A stretch of DNA of 64,000 nucleotides. It comes from VXOZ01 sp965220045 (GTDB lineage: Bacteria; Chloroflexota; UBA11872; VXOZ01). The stretch covers positions 496,001 to 560,000 of the forward strand of contig OZ244803.1 in assembly GCA_965220045.1 (NCBI GenBank), in the 5' to 3' direction. This document shows positions 8,439 through 25,812 of the stretch, piece after piece. The position numbers were made by a program, and so were the translations under genes. The notes under the pieces were generated by a model, which did not search any database, was not told the origin of the DNA, and saw only the letters and a list, made by a program, of their open reading frames with translations. Each line of letters opens with the position of its first letter. Position 1 is the stretch's first letter.

Positions 8439-9683
8439 TTAGATCAGCAGGTTGTACGGGTTCTCCAAGAGTTCCTTCAAATCGCGCAAAAACTCAGCAG
8501 CGGGCGCACCATACAGAATGCGGTGGTCGGCGGAAATGCTGAGGTACATGATATCGCGCACTACAATCTCCCCATCGCGTACCACGGGCCGCGGCTCGAT
8601 GCCGCCGACGGCAATGATGGCGGACTGGGGAGGATTTACGATGGCGTAAAAGTCGCGCACACCGAACATGCCCAAATTCGAGACGGTGAACGTGCCGCCT
8701 TCCAGGTCGCCGGGCCTGTTCTTTCCTTCCCGCGTGCGCTCCACCAGCACCTTTGCTTCTACGGCAAGTTGACGGAGGGGCTTGGTGTCACAGCTCTTGA
8801 GCACGGGAACGAGCAAGCCGCCAGGCACAGCTACGGCAATGCCGATGTTTGCCTCTTCGTGGTAGACAAAGCCGCCATCGCGGAACGAGCCGTTGGCGTC
8901 CGGGTGGCGCATGAGCGAAAGCGCCGTGGCTCTGATAACAATGTCATTGAAACTGATGCGCTCTTCTTCGCTCCACGCGGCGTTCACTTCCGCCCGCATG
9001 GCTTTGGCAGCGCTCATATCCACTTCCATCGTCAGGTAGAAGTGCGGCACGGTAGTCTTGCTCTCCAGCATGCGCCGGACGATCGTGGCTTGCATGCGAG
9101 AAAGCGATGCTACCTCGGACTCGCTGGGCATGGCCGCGGGATCATCGGCCACTGCAACCTCGTGCGCTGCTTTCTCCACATCATCCTTGACGATGCGTCC
9201 GCCGGGGCCGGTGCCCTTGATTGCGGCCAGGTCGAGCCCCTGCTCGGCGGCCAAGCGGCGAGCGAGCGGCGACGCCTTGACGCGGCCGGTGGTCGCCGCT
9301 GTTGCCACTGTGCTGGCAGGTTCAGGGGCGGTCGGTGGCGGCGTACTGCCGTCGGTCTCAGCGGCGCTTGGCTCCGCCGTCACTGGCGCTGCGTCTGTTG
9401 CCGAAGGGCTTGGCGCGGCCACGGCGGGTTCCTGTCCCAGTTCGCTCTCTTCGCCAACCAGTGCGATGGGCGCGCCCAAAGCGGCTGAACCGCCCGCGGC
9501 GACAAGTATCTGGACCAGCGTCCCTTCCTCGACGGACTCGAGGTCCATTACGGCCTTGTCGGTCTCGATCTCGGCGAGCAACTCACCCTTCTTTACGCCG
9601 TCACCCACCTGCTTATACCACTGGAGAACTTTGCCTTCCTCCATGGTATCGCTGAGCCGAGGCATGGGAACTTCACGCGCCAT
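8439..9683 (-). CDS. pdhC: Dihydrolipoamide acyltransferase, E2 of a 2-oxoacid (probably pyruvate) dehydrogenase complex
   Basis: 414 residues with classical E2 architecture. An N-terminal lipoyl domain (1-77) carries the lipoylated K43 in ETDKAVMDLES. An Ala/Pro/Thr-rich linker follows (~80-135), then a peripheral-subunit binding domain (~137-172, ASPLARRLAAEQGLD...GTGPGGRIVKDDV) and a catalytic domain (~190-414). The catalytic motif reads SADHRILYGAPAAEFL: the His is present, but the Asp of the common HRxxDG motif is Tyr. I recall the same Tyr in cyanobacterial/plastid E2 proteins, so this need not abolish activity. It transfers acyl groups to CoA. It follows pdhB by 36 bp. Whether the substrate is pyruvate or a branched-chain 2-oxoacid cannot be settled by eye. 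Confidence 0.9.
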   Translation of the reverse strand: MAREVPMPRLSDTMEEGKVLQWYKQVGDGVKKGELLAEIETDKAVMDLESVEEGTLVQILVAAGGSAALGAPIALVGEESELGQEPAVAAPSPSATDAAPVTAEPSAAETDGSTPPPTAPEPASTVATAATTGRVKASPLARRLAAEQGLDLAAIKGTGPGGRIVKDDVEKAAHEVAVADDPAAMPSESEVASLSRMQATIVRRMLESKTTVPHFYLTMEVDMSAAKAMRAEVNAAWSEEERISFNDIVIRATALSLMRHPDANGSFRDGGFVYHEEANIGIAVAVPGGLLVPVLKSCDTKPLRQLAVEAKVLVERTREGKNRPGDLEGGTFTVSNLGMFGVRDFYAIVNPPQSAIIAVGGIEPRPVVRDGEIVVRDIMYLSISADHRILYGAPAAEFLRDLKELLENPYNLLI

Positions 9684-9719
9684 GATGTAGGGTAGCTCCT
9701 CTCGTTGCCGGCCAAGAAC

Positions 9720-10697
9720 TTACAGGTAGAGCGTCTTCTTGACGGCGTCGACGATCTTCTCCGGACTGGGGATTACGGCTTGCTCCAAGGGTTTGGAGTA
9801 CGGCATTGGCACTTCCACGCCGCCGACCCGTTCGATGGGAGCGTCCAAATAGTCAAAAGCCTCTTCGTAGATGGTCGCGGCCACTTCCGCATTTACGCCG
9901 AATGAGCGATGCTCTTCTTCCGCAATGACACAGCGATGGGTCTTCTGGACGGAATGGACGAGCGTCTCGGCGTCAAGCGGTCGAATACTTCGCAAGTCAA
10001 TGACTTCTACGCTGATATCCTCTTCGCTCAATTGCGCGGCGGCCTGCAGGGCAAAGAGCACCATGCGCGAGTGAGCGATGAGGGTAACGTCGCTGCCGAC
10101 ACGCTTCACGTCCGCTTCGCCAAAAGAGACGGTATGTTCGCCCTCGGGCACGACGCCTTTAGTGTTATAGAGGGCAAGATGCTCCAAGAACATCACGGGA
10201 TTGTCGTCGCGTATGGAAGTCTTGAGTAAGCCCTTTGCGTCGGAGGGCACGGACGGCGCCACCACTTTCAGGCCGGGAATATAGGCGAACCACACGTCGA
10301 GACTGTGCGAATGCTGCGCCGTAAGCTGCTGGCCTCCGCCGCCGGGAGCGCGAATGACCATGGGGCAATTCAGCCGGCCGCCGAACATGTAGCTGATCTT
10401 GGCGGCATGGTTGGCGATTTGGTCCATTGCCACCATACCGAAATTGACGGTCATCAGTTCGACGACGGGCCGCAGACCCGTCATCGCTGCGCCCGCGCCT
10501 AAGCCGACGAAACCTTCTTCCGCAATTGGCGTGTCGATGACGCGCTTTTCGCCAAACCTATCCAGCAAGCCCTCGGTGACTTTGTATGCGCCCTGAAAGA
10601 CACCGACCTCTTCCCCCATGACGAAGACGTCCGGGTCTCGGTCCATTTCCTCGATGAGAGCGTCGCGGAGGGCTTCGCGGTAGGTGATCTCGGCCAT
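9720..10697 (-). CDS. pdhB: 2-oxoacid (pyruvate) dehydrogenase E1 component, beta subunit
   Basis: 325 residues, the usual length for E1-beta. The transketolase-like N-terminal pyrimidine domain has GEEVGVFQGAYKVTEGL and RVIDTPIAEEGFVGLGAGAAMTG, the latter containing the Glu that activates the thiamine ring. The C-terminal transketolase domain has VEVIDLRSIRPLDAETL. Together with the alpha subunit it decarboxylates the oxoacid and acylates lipoyl-E2. It lies between a small coiled-coil gene (69 bp upstream) and E2 (36 bp downstream), so co-transcription is likely. Confidence 0.94.
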   Translation of the reverse strand: MAEITYREALRDALIEEMDRDPDVFVMGEEVGVFQGAYKVTEGLLDRFGEKRVIDTPIAEEGFVGLGAGAAMTGLRPVVELMTVNFGMVAMDQIANHAAKISYMFGGRLNCPMVIRAPGGGGQQLTAQHSHSLDVWFAYIPGLKVVAPSVPSDAKGLLKTSIRDDNPVMFLEHLALYNTKGVVPEGEHTVSFGEADVKRVGSDVTLIAHSRMVLFALQAAAQLSEEDISVEVIDLRSIRPLDAETLVHSVQKTHRCVIAEEEHRSFGVNAEVAATIYEEAFDYLDAPIERVGGVEVPMPYSKPLEQAVIPSPEKIVDAVKKTLYL

Positions 10698-10766
10698 TGA
10701 GTTTATGCTCCGTGTAGTAAGTCGTAGCAGCTACACCCGAAACCAGTTGACGGCCTATCGCGGTAG

Positions 10767-10988
10767 CTATTCCAGCGCGAGACGTACAGCAATAACCAGC
10801 CCGGCTGCAGCAAAAGCGTATGCGCTAAGATGCAGCCGCATGCGCAATTCTAGTTCCCTTAAGTCTGCTTTGGTTGCAAGGGCCCCATGAGAGTCTCCCA
10901 TTGCTTCGACCATAGCCTCGGCTTTAGTCTTGCTAAATCCAGCAGCAGTAAGTGTCTTTACAGCCTTATGGGTGTCAAACGCTGCCAT
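10767..10988 (-). CDS. Small DUF1640/MCUR1-like coiled-coil membrane protein inside the dehydrogenase operon
   Basis: 73 residues. The N-terminus FDTHKAVKTLTAAGFSKTKAEAMVEAM resembles the head of DUF1640 (CCDC90/MCUR1-like) proteins. A short coiled coil follows (ATKADLRELELRMRLHL), then a C-terminal hydrophobic segment (AYAFAAAGLVIAVRLAL), a likely single membrane anchor. The ATG lies two bases after the pdhA stop, and GAGGA within the pdhA 3' end is its probable ribosome site, so translation is coupled to pdhA. A longer paralog with extra heptad-like repeats is at 35935-36297. Function is unknown. Position suggests, but does not show, a link to the dehydrogenase complex, such as membrane tethering. 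Confidence 0.75.
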   Translation of the reverse strand: MAAFDTHKAVKTLTAAGFSKTKAEAMVEAMGDSHGALATKADLRELELRMRLHLSAYAFAAAGLVIAVRLALE

Positions 10989-10990
10989 GC

Positions 10991-12043
10991 CTACACATCC
11001 TCGGCATACACGAACTTCTCTAGCTCAGCCACATCCGGGAACGGGCTCCGCTCGGCAAAGTCCACCGCGGATTGCACCTTCGCAAGCACGGCTTCTTCAA
11101 TGTCGTCGGCATCTTTTTGCGTGAAGATCTCGCCCTCGAGCAGGCGCTGGCGGAAACTCTCCACCGGATCGCGTTCGCGCCATTCGTCAATTTCATCCAC
11201 GGTGCGGTAGTTCTTGCCCGCATCCGCCATCGAGTGACCGCGGTAGCGATATGTGACGCACTCGACAAAGATCGGTTCGCTCGTGCGCCGCACTTCCTCT
11301 ACCAGCTTCTTCGTGAGTTGGTAGACGGCAAGCACGTCCATGCCATTAACTTTGTAGCCGGGAATGTCGTACGCCACACCCTTCTTCCACAACTCGGTTA
11401 CGGCGGAGGCGCGCGCCACGCTGGTACCCATGCCGTATTGGTTATTGGTGCAGATAAAGAGGTTCGGCAGTTTCCAGAGCGAGGCAATGTTGAGCGCTTC
11501 GTGGAAGGCCCCAATATTCGTGGCGCCGTCACCGAAGGTCGACATGACGATTTCATCGCTGCCCCGGTATTTGATGGCGAAAGAAACCCCCGTGGAGAGC
11601 GGAATACTGCCGCCGACAATGCCGTAGCCGCCCATGAAGCGGCGCTCGGGGTCTACCAGGTGCATCGAACCGCCGCGGCCTCGTGCGCAACCGTCCTGCT
11701 TGCCGAACAGTTCCGCCATTACGGTACCGTGTTGCAGGTTGCGCACTATTGCGGAACCGTGCACACGGTAGCTTCCGAAGAAGTAGTCCTCTTCTCTCAG
11801 TGCTTTGAGCGTACCTACGACGGTGGCCTCTTCACCGATGTTCAGGTGGCAGTAACCGCCGATTTTGGCACGCAAATACATTTCCGCCACGCGCTCCTCA
11901 AAGCGCCTGACGTATAACATGCTATTGTAGAAGTCAATGAGTTGGTCTTTGTCGTAATTGGCGAGATCGCCGGATTCCCGTACCGGGAGTTCCATGTCCG
12001 TCACCTGATCTGTTGGTTTGTCGCGCGCGTCGCTTCGGCTCAT
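10991..12043 (-). CDS. pdhA: 2-oxoacid (pyruvate) dehydrogenase E1 component, alpha subunit
   Basis: 350 residues. The ThDP-Mg motif runs from GDGATNIGAFHEALN to CTNN (about residues 170-200). The phosphorylation-loop region equivalent is YRYRGHSMADAGKNYR. RGRGGSMHLVD and YGIVGGSIPLSTG are also typical of E1-alpha. It is the first gene of the minus-strand operon pdhA - coiled-coil - pdhB - E2 - lpdA. The start ATG 12043 has a purine-rich GGGGGGA nearby, contributed by the end of a dispersed CCTTCGACAAGCTCAGGG repeat. M17 is an alternative start. Confidence 0.94.
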   Translation of the reverse strand: MSRSDARDKPTDQVTDMELPVRESGDLANYDKDQLIDFYNSMLYVRRFEERVAEMYLRAKIGGYCHLNIGEEATVVGTLKALREEDYFFGSYRVHGSAIVRNLQHGTVMAELFGKQDGCARGRGGSMHLVDPERRFMGGYGIVGGSIPLSTGVSFAIKYRGSDEIVMSTFGDGATNIGAFHEALNIASLWKLPNLFICTNNQYGMGTSVARASAVTELWKKGVAYDIPGYKVNGMDVLAVYQLTKKLVEEVRRTSEPIFVECVTYRYRGHSMADAGKNYRTVDEIDEWRERDPVESFRQRLLEGEIFTQKDADDIEEAVLAKVQSAVDFAERSPFPDVAELEKFVYAEDV

Positions 12044-12307
12044 TCCCGTGTCCCCCCTTCGACAAGCTCAGGGCATGCCTTTGGCACCGCAGGCTGCAAG
12101 CCTTTCTTTAGCCATCACGCAATTCAAAAAAACAAAACGCGCATTACGTGCCCCTGAAGGGCACCTCGCGTCGTGCCTCATCGTCTTACGTGTGTTTTGC
12201 ACGCCATTGTGCATTCTGTCCGAGCGTTGCTTTCTGACCGGTCCACCTATGGCACCACATCAAGCCGCACACACCTTTAGAGTGTCATGCTACGCTCCGT
12301 ATCTCTC

Positions 12308-12313
12308 ATTATA
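12308..12313 (-). promoter_or_regulatory. Candidate -10 hexamer for the pdh operon
   Basis: The minus strand reads TATAAT here, a perfect -10, but the -35 at 17-bp spacing (TGCACC) is poor. It would give a leader of about 255 nt before pdhA. Tentative. Confidence 0.3.
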
Positions 12314-12361
12314 CCCCAGCGGCTTCCACCGGTGCAGGGCAGAGCACAGCCAAACCCATGC

Positions 12362-12367
12362 TATACT
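12362..12367 (+). promoter_or_regulatory. Candidate -10 hexamer for dtd
   Basis: TATACT about 45 bp upstream of the dtd start; a second TATAC lies at 12386. No good -35 partner is visible. Confidence 0.25.
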
Positions 12368-12412
12368 GTGCGGGTATTCTGACACTATACGCAACATCTG
12401 TAGGGTACTCGC

Positions 12413-12880
12413 ATGCTCGCTGTGGTGCAACGGGTCCATGAAGCGCGCGTGGACGTGGGCGAGAGACTGGTCGGCAGCATCGGCCGGGGACTCGCCGTCC
12501 TCCTGGCCGTAAAGATCGGGGATGCGCGCGAGGATGCGGCCTATATCGCGACCAAACTCGCCACGTTGCGCATCTTCGGCGACGATGACGACAAGATGAA
12601 TCTCTCCGTGCAGGAGGTCGATGGAGCAGTGCTCGTGGTCTCGCAGTTTACGCTCTACGGCGAGACGCGGAAGGGCCGCCGGCCGAGCTTCACCAAGTCC
12701 GCCCGGCCGGATGAAGCCGAACCGCTAATCGAAGCGGTCGCCGACGCTCTGCGCGACCGGGGCATCACCGTGGCGTGCGGCAAATTCGGCGCGATGATGC
12801 GATTCTCACTTGTCAACGACGGGCCGGTGACCATCATCCTCAACTCGGACGACCGCGAAGTGCCGCGCCGGCAGGCGTAA
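12413..12880 (+). CDS. dtd: D-aminoacyl-tRNA deacylase
   Basis: 155 residues, typical length. It removes mischarged D-amino acids (and Gly from tRNA-Ala) from tRNA in the cytosol. The two signature motifs are present: VVSQFTLYG (residues ~76-84) and the C-terminal LVNDGPVTIIL, which corresponds to the cross-subunit NxGPxT element. Transcribed alone, convergent with rpoC. A GCTTCCCA hairpin lies just after the stop. Confidence 0.95.
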   Translation: MLAVVQRVHEARVDVGERLVGSIGRGLAVLLAVKIGDAREDAAYIATKLATLRIFGDDDDKMNLSVQEVDGAVLVVSQFTLYGETRKGRRPSFTKSARPDEAEPLIEAVADALRDRGITVACGKFGAMMRFSLVNDGPVTIILNSDDREVPRRQA

Positions 12881-12883
12881 CGT

Positions 12884-12904
12884 GCTTCCCAGGACTTGGG
12901 AAGC
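12884..12904 (+). terminator. Hairpin after dtd, possible terminator
   Basis: 8-bp perfect stem GCTTCCCA / TGGGAAGC with loop GGACT, four bases beyond the dtd stop. It is followed by GTTTGCGG, a weak U-tract. Confidence 0.45.
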
Positions 12905-13016
12905 GTTTGCGGGCAGACTCATCGAAGGCGGACACGTCCGACCCGGCGACTAACCGGTGAACGTGCCCGCCCTCGCAGTTTCTAACAGTGGACGGTGCCT
13001 CAGGAGTCAGAGACGC

Positions 13017-17612
<4,596 letters not shown>

Positions 17613-17635
17613 AGAACAATACGCCTCCTGTGGCC

Positions 17636-17652
17636 GCAGGTTTCATACCTGC
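17636..17652. repeat. GCAGGT/ACCTGC palindrome in the rpoB-rpoC spacer
   Basis: GCAGGTTTCATACCTGC, 24 bp upstream of the rpoC start. It is one of two copies of the family in this 150-bp spacer and could form a hairpin in the rpoBC transcript. Confidence 0.7.
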
Positions 17653-17743
17653 GCTTCTGTGCTGGGAAAAAGCTCGGCTGGCTGACTTTGTCGCAGACGC
17701 CTGACTTCGACGCAGACGCAGCGGCTGATTGCCGTTTGGCAGG

Positions 17744-17762
17744 CACAGGGTGCAAACCTGTG

Positions 17763-17766
<4 letters not shown>
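17744..17766. repeat. CACAGG/CCTGTG palindrome supplying the rpoB stop codon
   Basis: CACAGGGTGCAAACCTGTG followed by CTAC. The CTA at 17763-17765 is the rpoB stop codon (TAG on the minus strand). The end of the coding region therefore coincides with a dispersed palindrome. Confidence 0.7.
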
Positions 17767-21224
<3,458 letters not shown>

Positions 21225-21245
21225 AGTGACATTCCTCTCGCGTAC

Positions 21246-21265
21246 GGGCGGTTAGCGAACCGCCC
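21246..21265. promoter_or_regulatory. Hairpin in the rpoB leader
   Basis: GGGCGGTT and AACCGCCC form an 8-bp perfect stem with a four-base loop (AGCG), about 20 bp upstream of the rpoB start codon. It could be an attenuation or mRNA-stability element, or just a repeat; no other copy was noticed. Confidence 0.4.
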
Positions 21266-21655
21266 CAACTTCGACTCTGCCCGCAGCGCATAATGCGCCA
21301 AGGTACACTATTTCAATGTTACCAGTTAACGCTCACGTAAACAACCTGCGCGCGTTTCCGATTGTGTCGTTTGAGACATGCCAATGTGTTCCTCGTTCGG
21401 TCTCCATTGATCACGGGAGTTTTGGTCGACTTGCTGACAGGTCTCTTCTTTAGATAGTTGATGGCGATTGTCCACGTCCCTGTATGTGTTGACTATTTCG
21501 GTGATAGAATCTTCAGTTTACTAGACAGCGTTGCCAGCCTATGTCATTCCGAGCGGAGCGAGGAATCTAGAGCCAATGCAATATGTAGTTTGATGGCGTC
21601 AGGACTCTAGATTCCGCGAACAGGGTTCGACACTCCGCTGCGCTTCGTTCGGAAT
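21266..21655. other. Intergenic region upstream of rpoB
   Basis: No gene seen. It must hold the rpoB promoter (minus strand), but no strong hexamer pair stands out. A degenerate IS terminus starts at 21481. A ~115-bp inverted-repeat element (21541-21655, arms GTCATTCCGAGCGGAGCG and CGCTTCGTTCGGAAT) directly abuts IS copy 2. Confidence 0.6.
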
Positions 21656-22715
21656 TGTAAATGTTGACTAATTCGTTGACAGATTTTGCAGAGCTTGAAG
21701 AGGCGTATGCCCCTTCAGGCCTTGGTGTGGTCTTTCCGTGTTGTAGTACAGGAGATATTGCATCAGTTCATCCTGGAACTCCGTCAGGTTTTCGAACGTC
21801 GTGCCTTCGATCAGGTCGTCGTTCAGGGTCCGCCAGAAGCGTTCCACCTTGCCGTTGGTCTGGGGTCGGTAGGGCCGGGTGTAGCGGTGTTTGATGCCAA
21901 GCTCCAGCAGCATGCGCTCGAAGGGATGCTGCGCCGGTTTCGTGCGTGCCGCCACCTCAGGACCGTTGTCCGTGAGGATGGCTTCGAACTGGATGCCGTA
22001 CTCTTCATTGAGCAGGTTGATGCTCTTGAGCGCGGCGAACATGACGCTGAGGCTCTTGAGGTCAGGCACCACCTCAGCCCAAGCCAGACGGGTGCAGGCA
22101 TCGAGTACGGAGACCAGGTAGTAACGCTGGGAGCTGTCCAGGAGCAGGTCGCGGCTGAGGTAATGGCAGTCCAGATGCCCCAGTTCGCCCGCGCGGGTCT
22201 TGATGATGGTGCGCTTGGCTTGTTTCATGGCCGGTTTCAGACGGTTGAGCCCATGGCGCTTGCTAATGGCGTAGATGGTCGAGGGTGAGGGTGTGTGCGC
22301 TTTGAGTACCGGTTTGAGTATGGCACAGATCTCATAGCGGTTGATACCCTTGCGGCGCTGCTCCAGCACCTTCTGCTCGATGTAGGGCAAGGTGCGGCGG
22401 CTCTTCCACTTGGGGCCGCGCTTGCGCGGCAGCAGGGCGTCGTCGCTGCGCGTCTGACAAAAACGGTTGTAGTACTTGGCGAAGGTCTGGCGACTAGTAC
22501 CATGGAACGCATAGAAGTCCTGCAGGTAGCGGAACTGGGGATGCTGCTTGGCCTTGACCCGTTCGTACTCGGCGATGAGGAAACGCCACTTCTGCATGAG
22601 GTTCCGTTCAATGGTCTTGTCACTACTATTATCCCGCATCAGTTGCCTCCAGATCTGGTGATTGACACTCATCAATGTTCTACCAGATCTGTCAACGAAT
22701 TACCTGACACTTACA
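21656..22715 (-). mobile_element. Insertion sequence copy 2 (rve/IS481-like, 1060 bp)
   Basis: Near-identical to the copy at 516-1575 but inverted. The ends are the same (TGTAAATGTTGAC... and ...CCTGACACTTACA). The flanks are GGAAT on the left (21651-21655) and GGGAATGAC on the right, consistent with a GGAAT target duplication within 1 bp. The left flank is the arm of the same inverted-repeat element that borders copy 1. Confidence 0.88.
21668..22639 (-). CDS. DDE-type transposase (integrase core), IS copy 2
   Basis: 323 residues, intact, differing from the copy at 592-1563 by about three substitutions (NEEYG for NVEYG, KVERF for KIERF, GHTPL for GNTPL). The acidic triad and the YYNTERPHQGL tail are conserved. 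The start ATG 22639 has the same GGAGG-to-ATG spacing. The small divergence suggests fairly recent transposition. Confidence 0.9.
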   Translation of the reverse strand: MRDNSSDKTIERNLMQKWRFLIAEYERVKAKQHPQFRYLQDFYAFHGTSRQTFAKYYNRFCQTRSDDALLPRKRGPKWKSRRTLPYIEQKVLEQRRKGINRYEICAILKPVLKAHTPSPSTIYAISKRHGLNRLKPAMKQAKRTIIKTRAGELGHLDCHYLSRDLLLDSSQRYYLVSVLDACTRLAWAEVVPDLKSLSVMFAALKSINLLNEEYGIQFEAILTDNGPEVAARTKPAQHPFERMLLELGIKHRYTRPYRPQTNGKVERFWRTLNDDLIEGTTFENLTEFQDELMQYLLYYNTERPHQGLKGHTPLQALQNLSTN

Positions 22716-22872
22716 GGGAATGACATTCTATTGGGTCTCAATTGCAGGCAGAACCACCGATTGTTTTCACCAATTCTGTCAACGAATTACCAAACACATA
22801 CAGGGATGACAAGCGGAGGGATTCTCTATCCCTAATTCACAGTTGCATAGGCGCACGTGTTGAAGGGTTCCC

Positions 22873-24458
<1,586 letters not shown>

Positions 24459-24462
<4 letters not shown>

Positions 24463-25250
24463 TCGCCTAGTTTCAGGAGACGCATGGCATTCTTGTAAAG
24501 AATGGCGTCCTTTTGCGCGGCGGTGAGCTGGCGGCAGTGGCGCTCTATGAGTTGCGGGCCGAACTCGATGGGCATGTGCGGCGCGTTGGTGGCGTTGAGC
24601 ACGCGCTCGGCGCCGACGCCGTTCACCAGGTTTTGCACGTAGATGGGCCGGAGGACGCCTGCCAGGTCAACGAGCGTATTCTCCGCCCGTTGCATGAAGG
24701 GAACCACTTCGTCCAGAAAACCCGGCACACCGGCATGGGCGATGATGAACGTGATCGGAGGAAAGTCCATGGCGAGATTGGCAACGAGCGCCGGCGTGCA
24801 GGTGTGGCCGTGCTCCTCGCCGGTGTGGATCATCACGGGCACTTGCAGCGCTGCGATAGCCTCCAGGACCGGTCCCATGAGCGCGCGGTCGGCCAGGGAA
24901 TAGCATCCTGCGCCGTAGGTGGAGGCGTCGATGGTATTGAATTTGACCGCGTGAAACCCCCGCTCGCGCAGCCAGAAATGCATCTCGTCGATGGCCTGGG
25001 TGCCGCGCGGCGGCTTAACGCGCACAAAACCGTAGATGCGGTCGGGATAGTCGGCGATGGCCTGTGCGATGCGCTCATGGTCGGCGGCAAAGTGGTCGGC
25101 AGCGCCGACACCCGGCGGCGCGCACAGTGCGCGGTCCACGCCGCCCCGGTCCATGTACGCGATCATGTCTTTGCCGTGCATGGTGGCGGGCATGCCCTGG
25201 GCTTCCCAAATGGGGTTACGGCCCAGGTAGCTGTGGGCGTCGAAAATCAC
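24459..25250 (-). CDS. Amidohydrolase-2 family protein (TIM-barrel metal hydrolase or decarboxylase-like)
   Basis: 263 residues. I start at GTG 25250 because a perfect GGAGGT lies six bases upstream; longer readings to 25310 lack such a site. The N-terminal metal motif is IFDAHSYLG instead of the common DxHxH, so the second histidine is not obvious. Later barrel motifs are FHAVKFNT, VMIHTGEEHG, ITFIIAHAG and VLNATNAPHMP. The family (PF04909-like) includes decarboxylases and lactone hydrolases. Overlaps the PYROXD2-like gene by 4 bp. Confidence 0.8.
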
Positions 25251-25812
25251 AGACGGACCTCCGTATTCGCCAGTCACGAACACATCTAATGAAGACACCG
25301 CACTGCGCAACCTGCCCTTCGACAGGCTCAGGCGAACGGATAGGCCTTCGAGACTTGCCCTTCGACAGGCTCAGGGCGAACGGCTAAACCTTGTGGCGAA
25401 TGGATAGGCCTTGTGGCGAACGGTTAAGCCTTTTGGCAAACTTTTAAGCCTCGGGGCGAACGGCTAAGTCTCCGGGCGACCGCAAAAAACCCTGGGAAAA
25501 ACAGCATAGCCTCACGAAACCTTTGCGAAACTCCGTCATTCCGGCGAAAGCCGGAATCCAGATGCGCCTTTACAACGAGAGACAGCACGGTGTCAATCCA
25601 TTACACTCCCATTCTTAATTTTCTCCCTCAAGAGGGAAGAGGTTACGCAAGGGTCTCCTCAGGGCGAGCGGAACAGCGATATTACGTTTGTGCTGAATGG
25701 CCCCACGCAGCCTGAGTATTTCGTTGTCTGGGCTTCAGGCAATTCTTGCCGGGGCGATGTTAGGCACGCCGAGCCAAGAGCTGTGATGTCTTCCGGTCCG
25801 GCGACCGAGCTT
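25251..25812. other. Intergenic region with dispersed and tandem repeats
   Basis: No gene supported. It contains two CCTTCGACAGGCTCAGGCGAACGG-type repeats (25315-25339, 25358-25384), a 20-bp tandem array (25375-25494) and a CCGTCATTCCGGCGAAAGCCGGAATCC palindrome (25533-25560). Nothing recognisable lies in 25590-25800 apart from the 3' side of secA. Confidence 0.7.
25375..25494. repeat. 20-bp tandem array (six degenerate units)
   Basis: GGCGAA(C/T)GG-type unit starts occur exactly every 20 bp at 25375, 25395, 25415, 25435, 25455 and 25475. The first unit is the tail of a dispersed TTCGACAGGCTCAGGGCGAACGG repeat, so the array seems to have grown from the repeat's end. The units are contiguous with no spacers, so it is not a CRISPR. 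Confidence 0.8.

Larger units (their letters stand above)
12044..12412. other. Divergent intergenic region between pdhA and dtd
   Basis: No gene seen. It contains a dispersed repeat directly before pdhA (12056-12076), a small hairpin (12148-12164, GTGCCC/GGGCAC) followed on the minus strand by a loose T-rich stretch, and candidate promoters for both directions. Confidence 0.6.
21481..22802. mobile_element. Older MITE-like element interrupted by IS copy 2
   Basis: Outer ends TGTATGTGTTGACTATTTCG (21481) and, reverse complemented from 22802, TGTATGTGTTTGGTAATTCG form an inverted pair related to the IS termini. Removing the 1060-bp IS leaves about 262 bp, close to the ~270-bp MITE at 3750-4020. 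This suggests a nested insertion. Confidence 0.55.

Noticed and set aside
12148..12164. Attenuator hairpin in the pdh leader
   Set aside because: The short 6-bp stem is ten bases from the T-rich stretch; not convincing as a terminator.
21411..21450. Further IS-end relic (GGTCGACTTGCTGACAGG)
   Set aside because: Similarity too weak to distinguish from chance.
21600..21640. tRNA-like GGGTTCGA box upstream of IS copy 2
   Set aside because: No cloverleaf can be formed; it is part of a degenerate inverted-repeat arm.
25375..25494. CRISPR array
   Set aside because: Contiguous 20-bp units without spacers and no cas genes.
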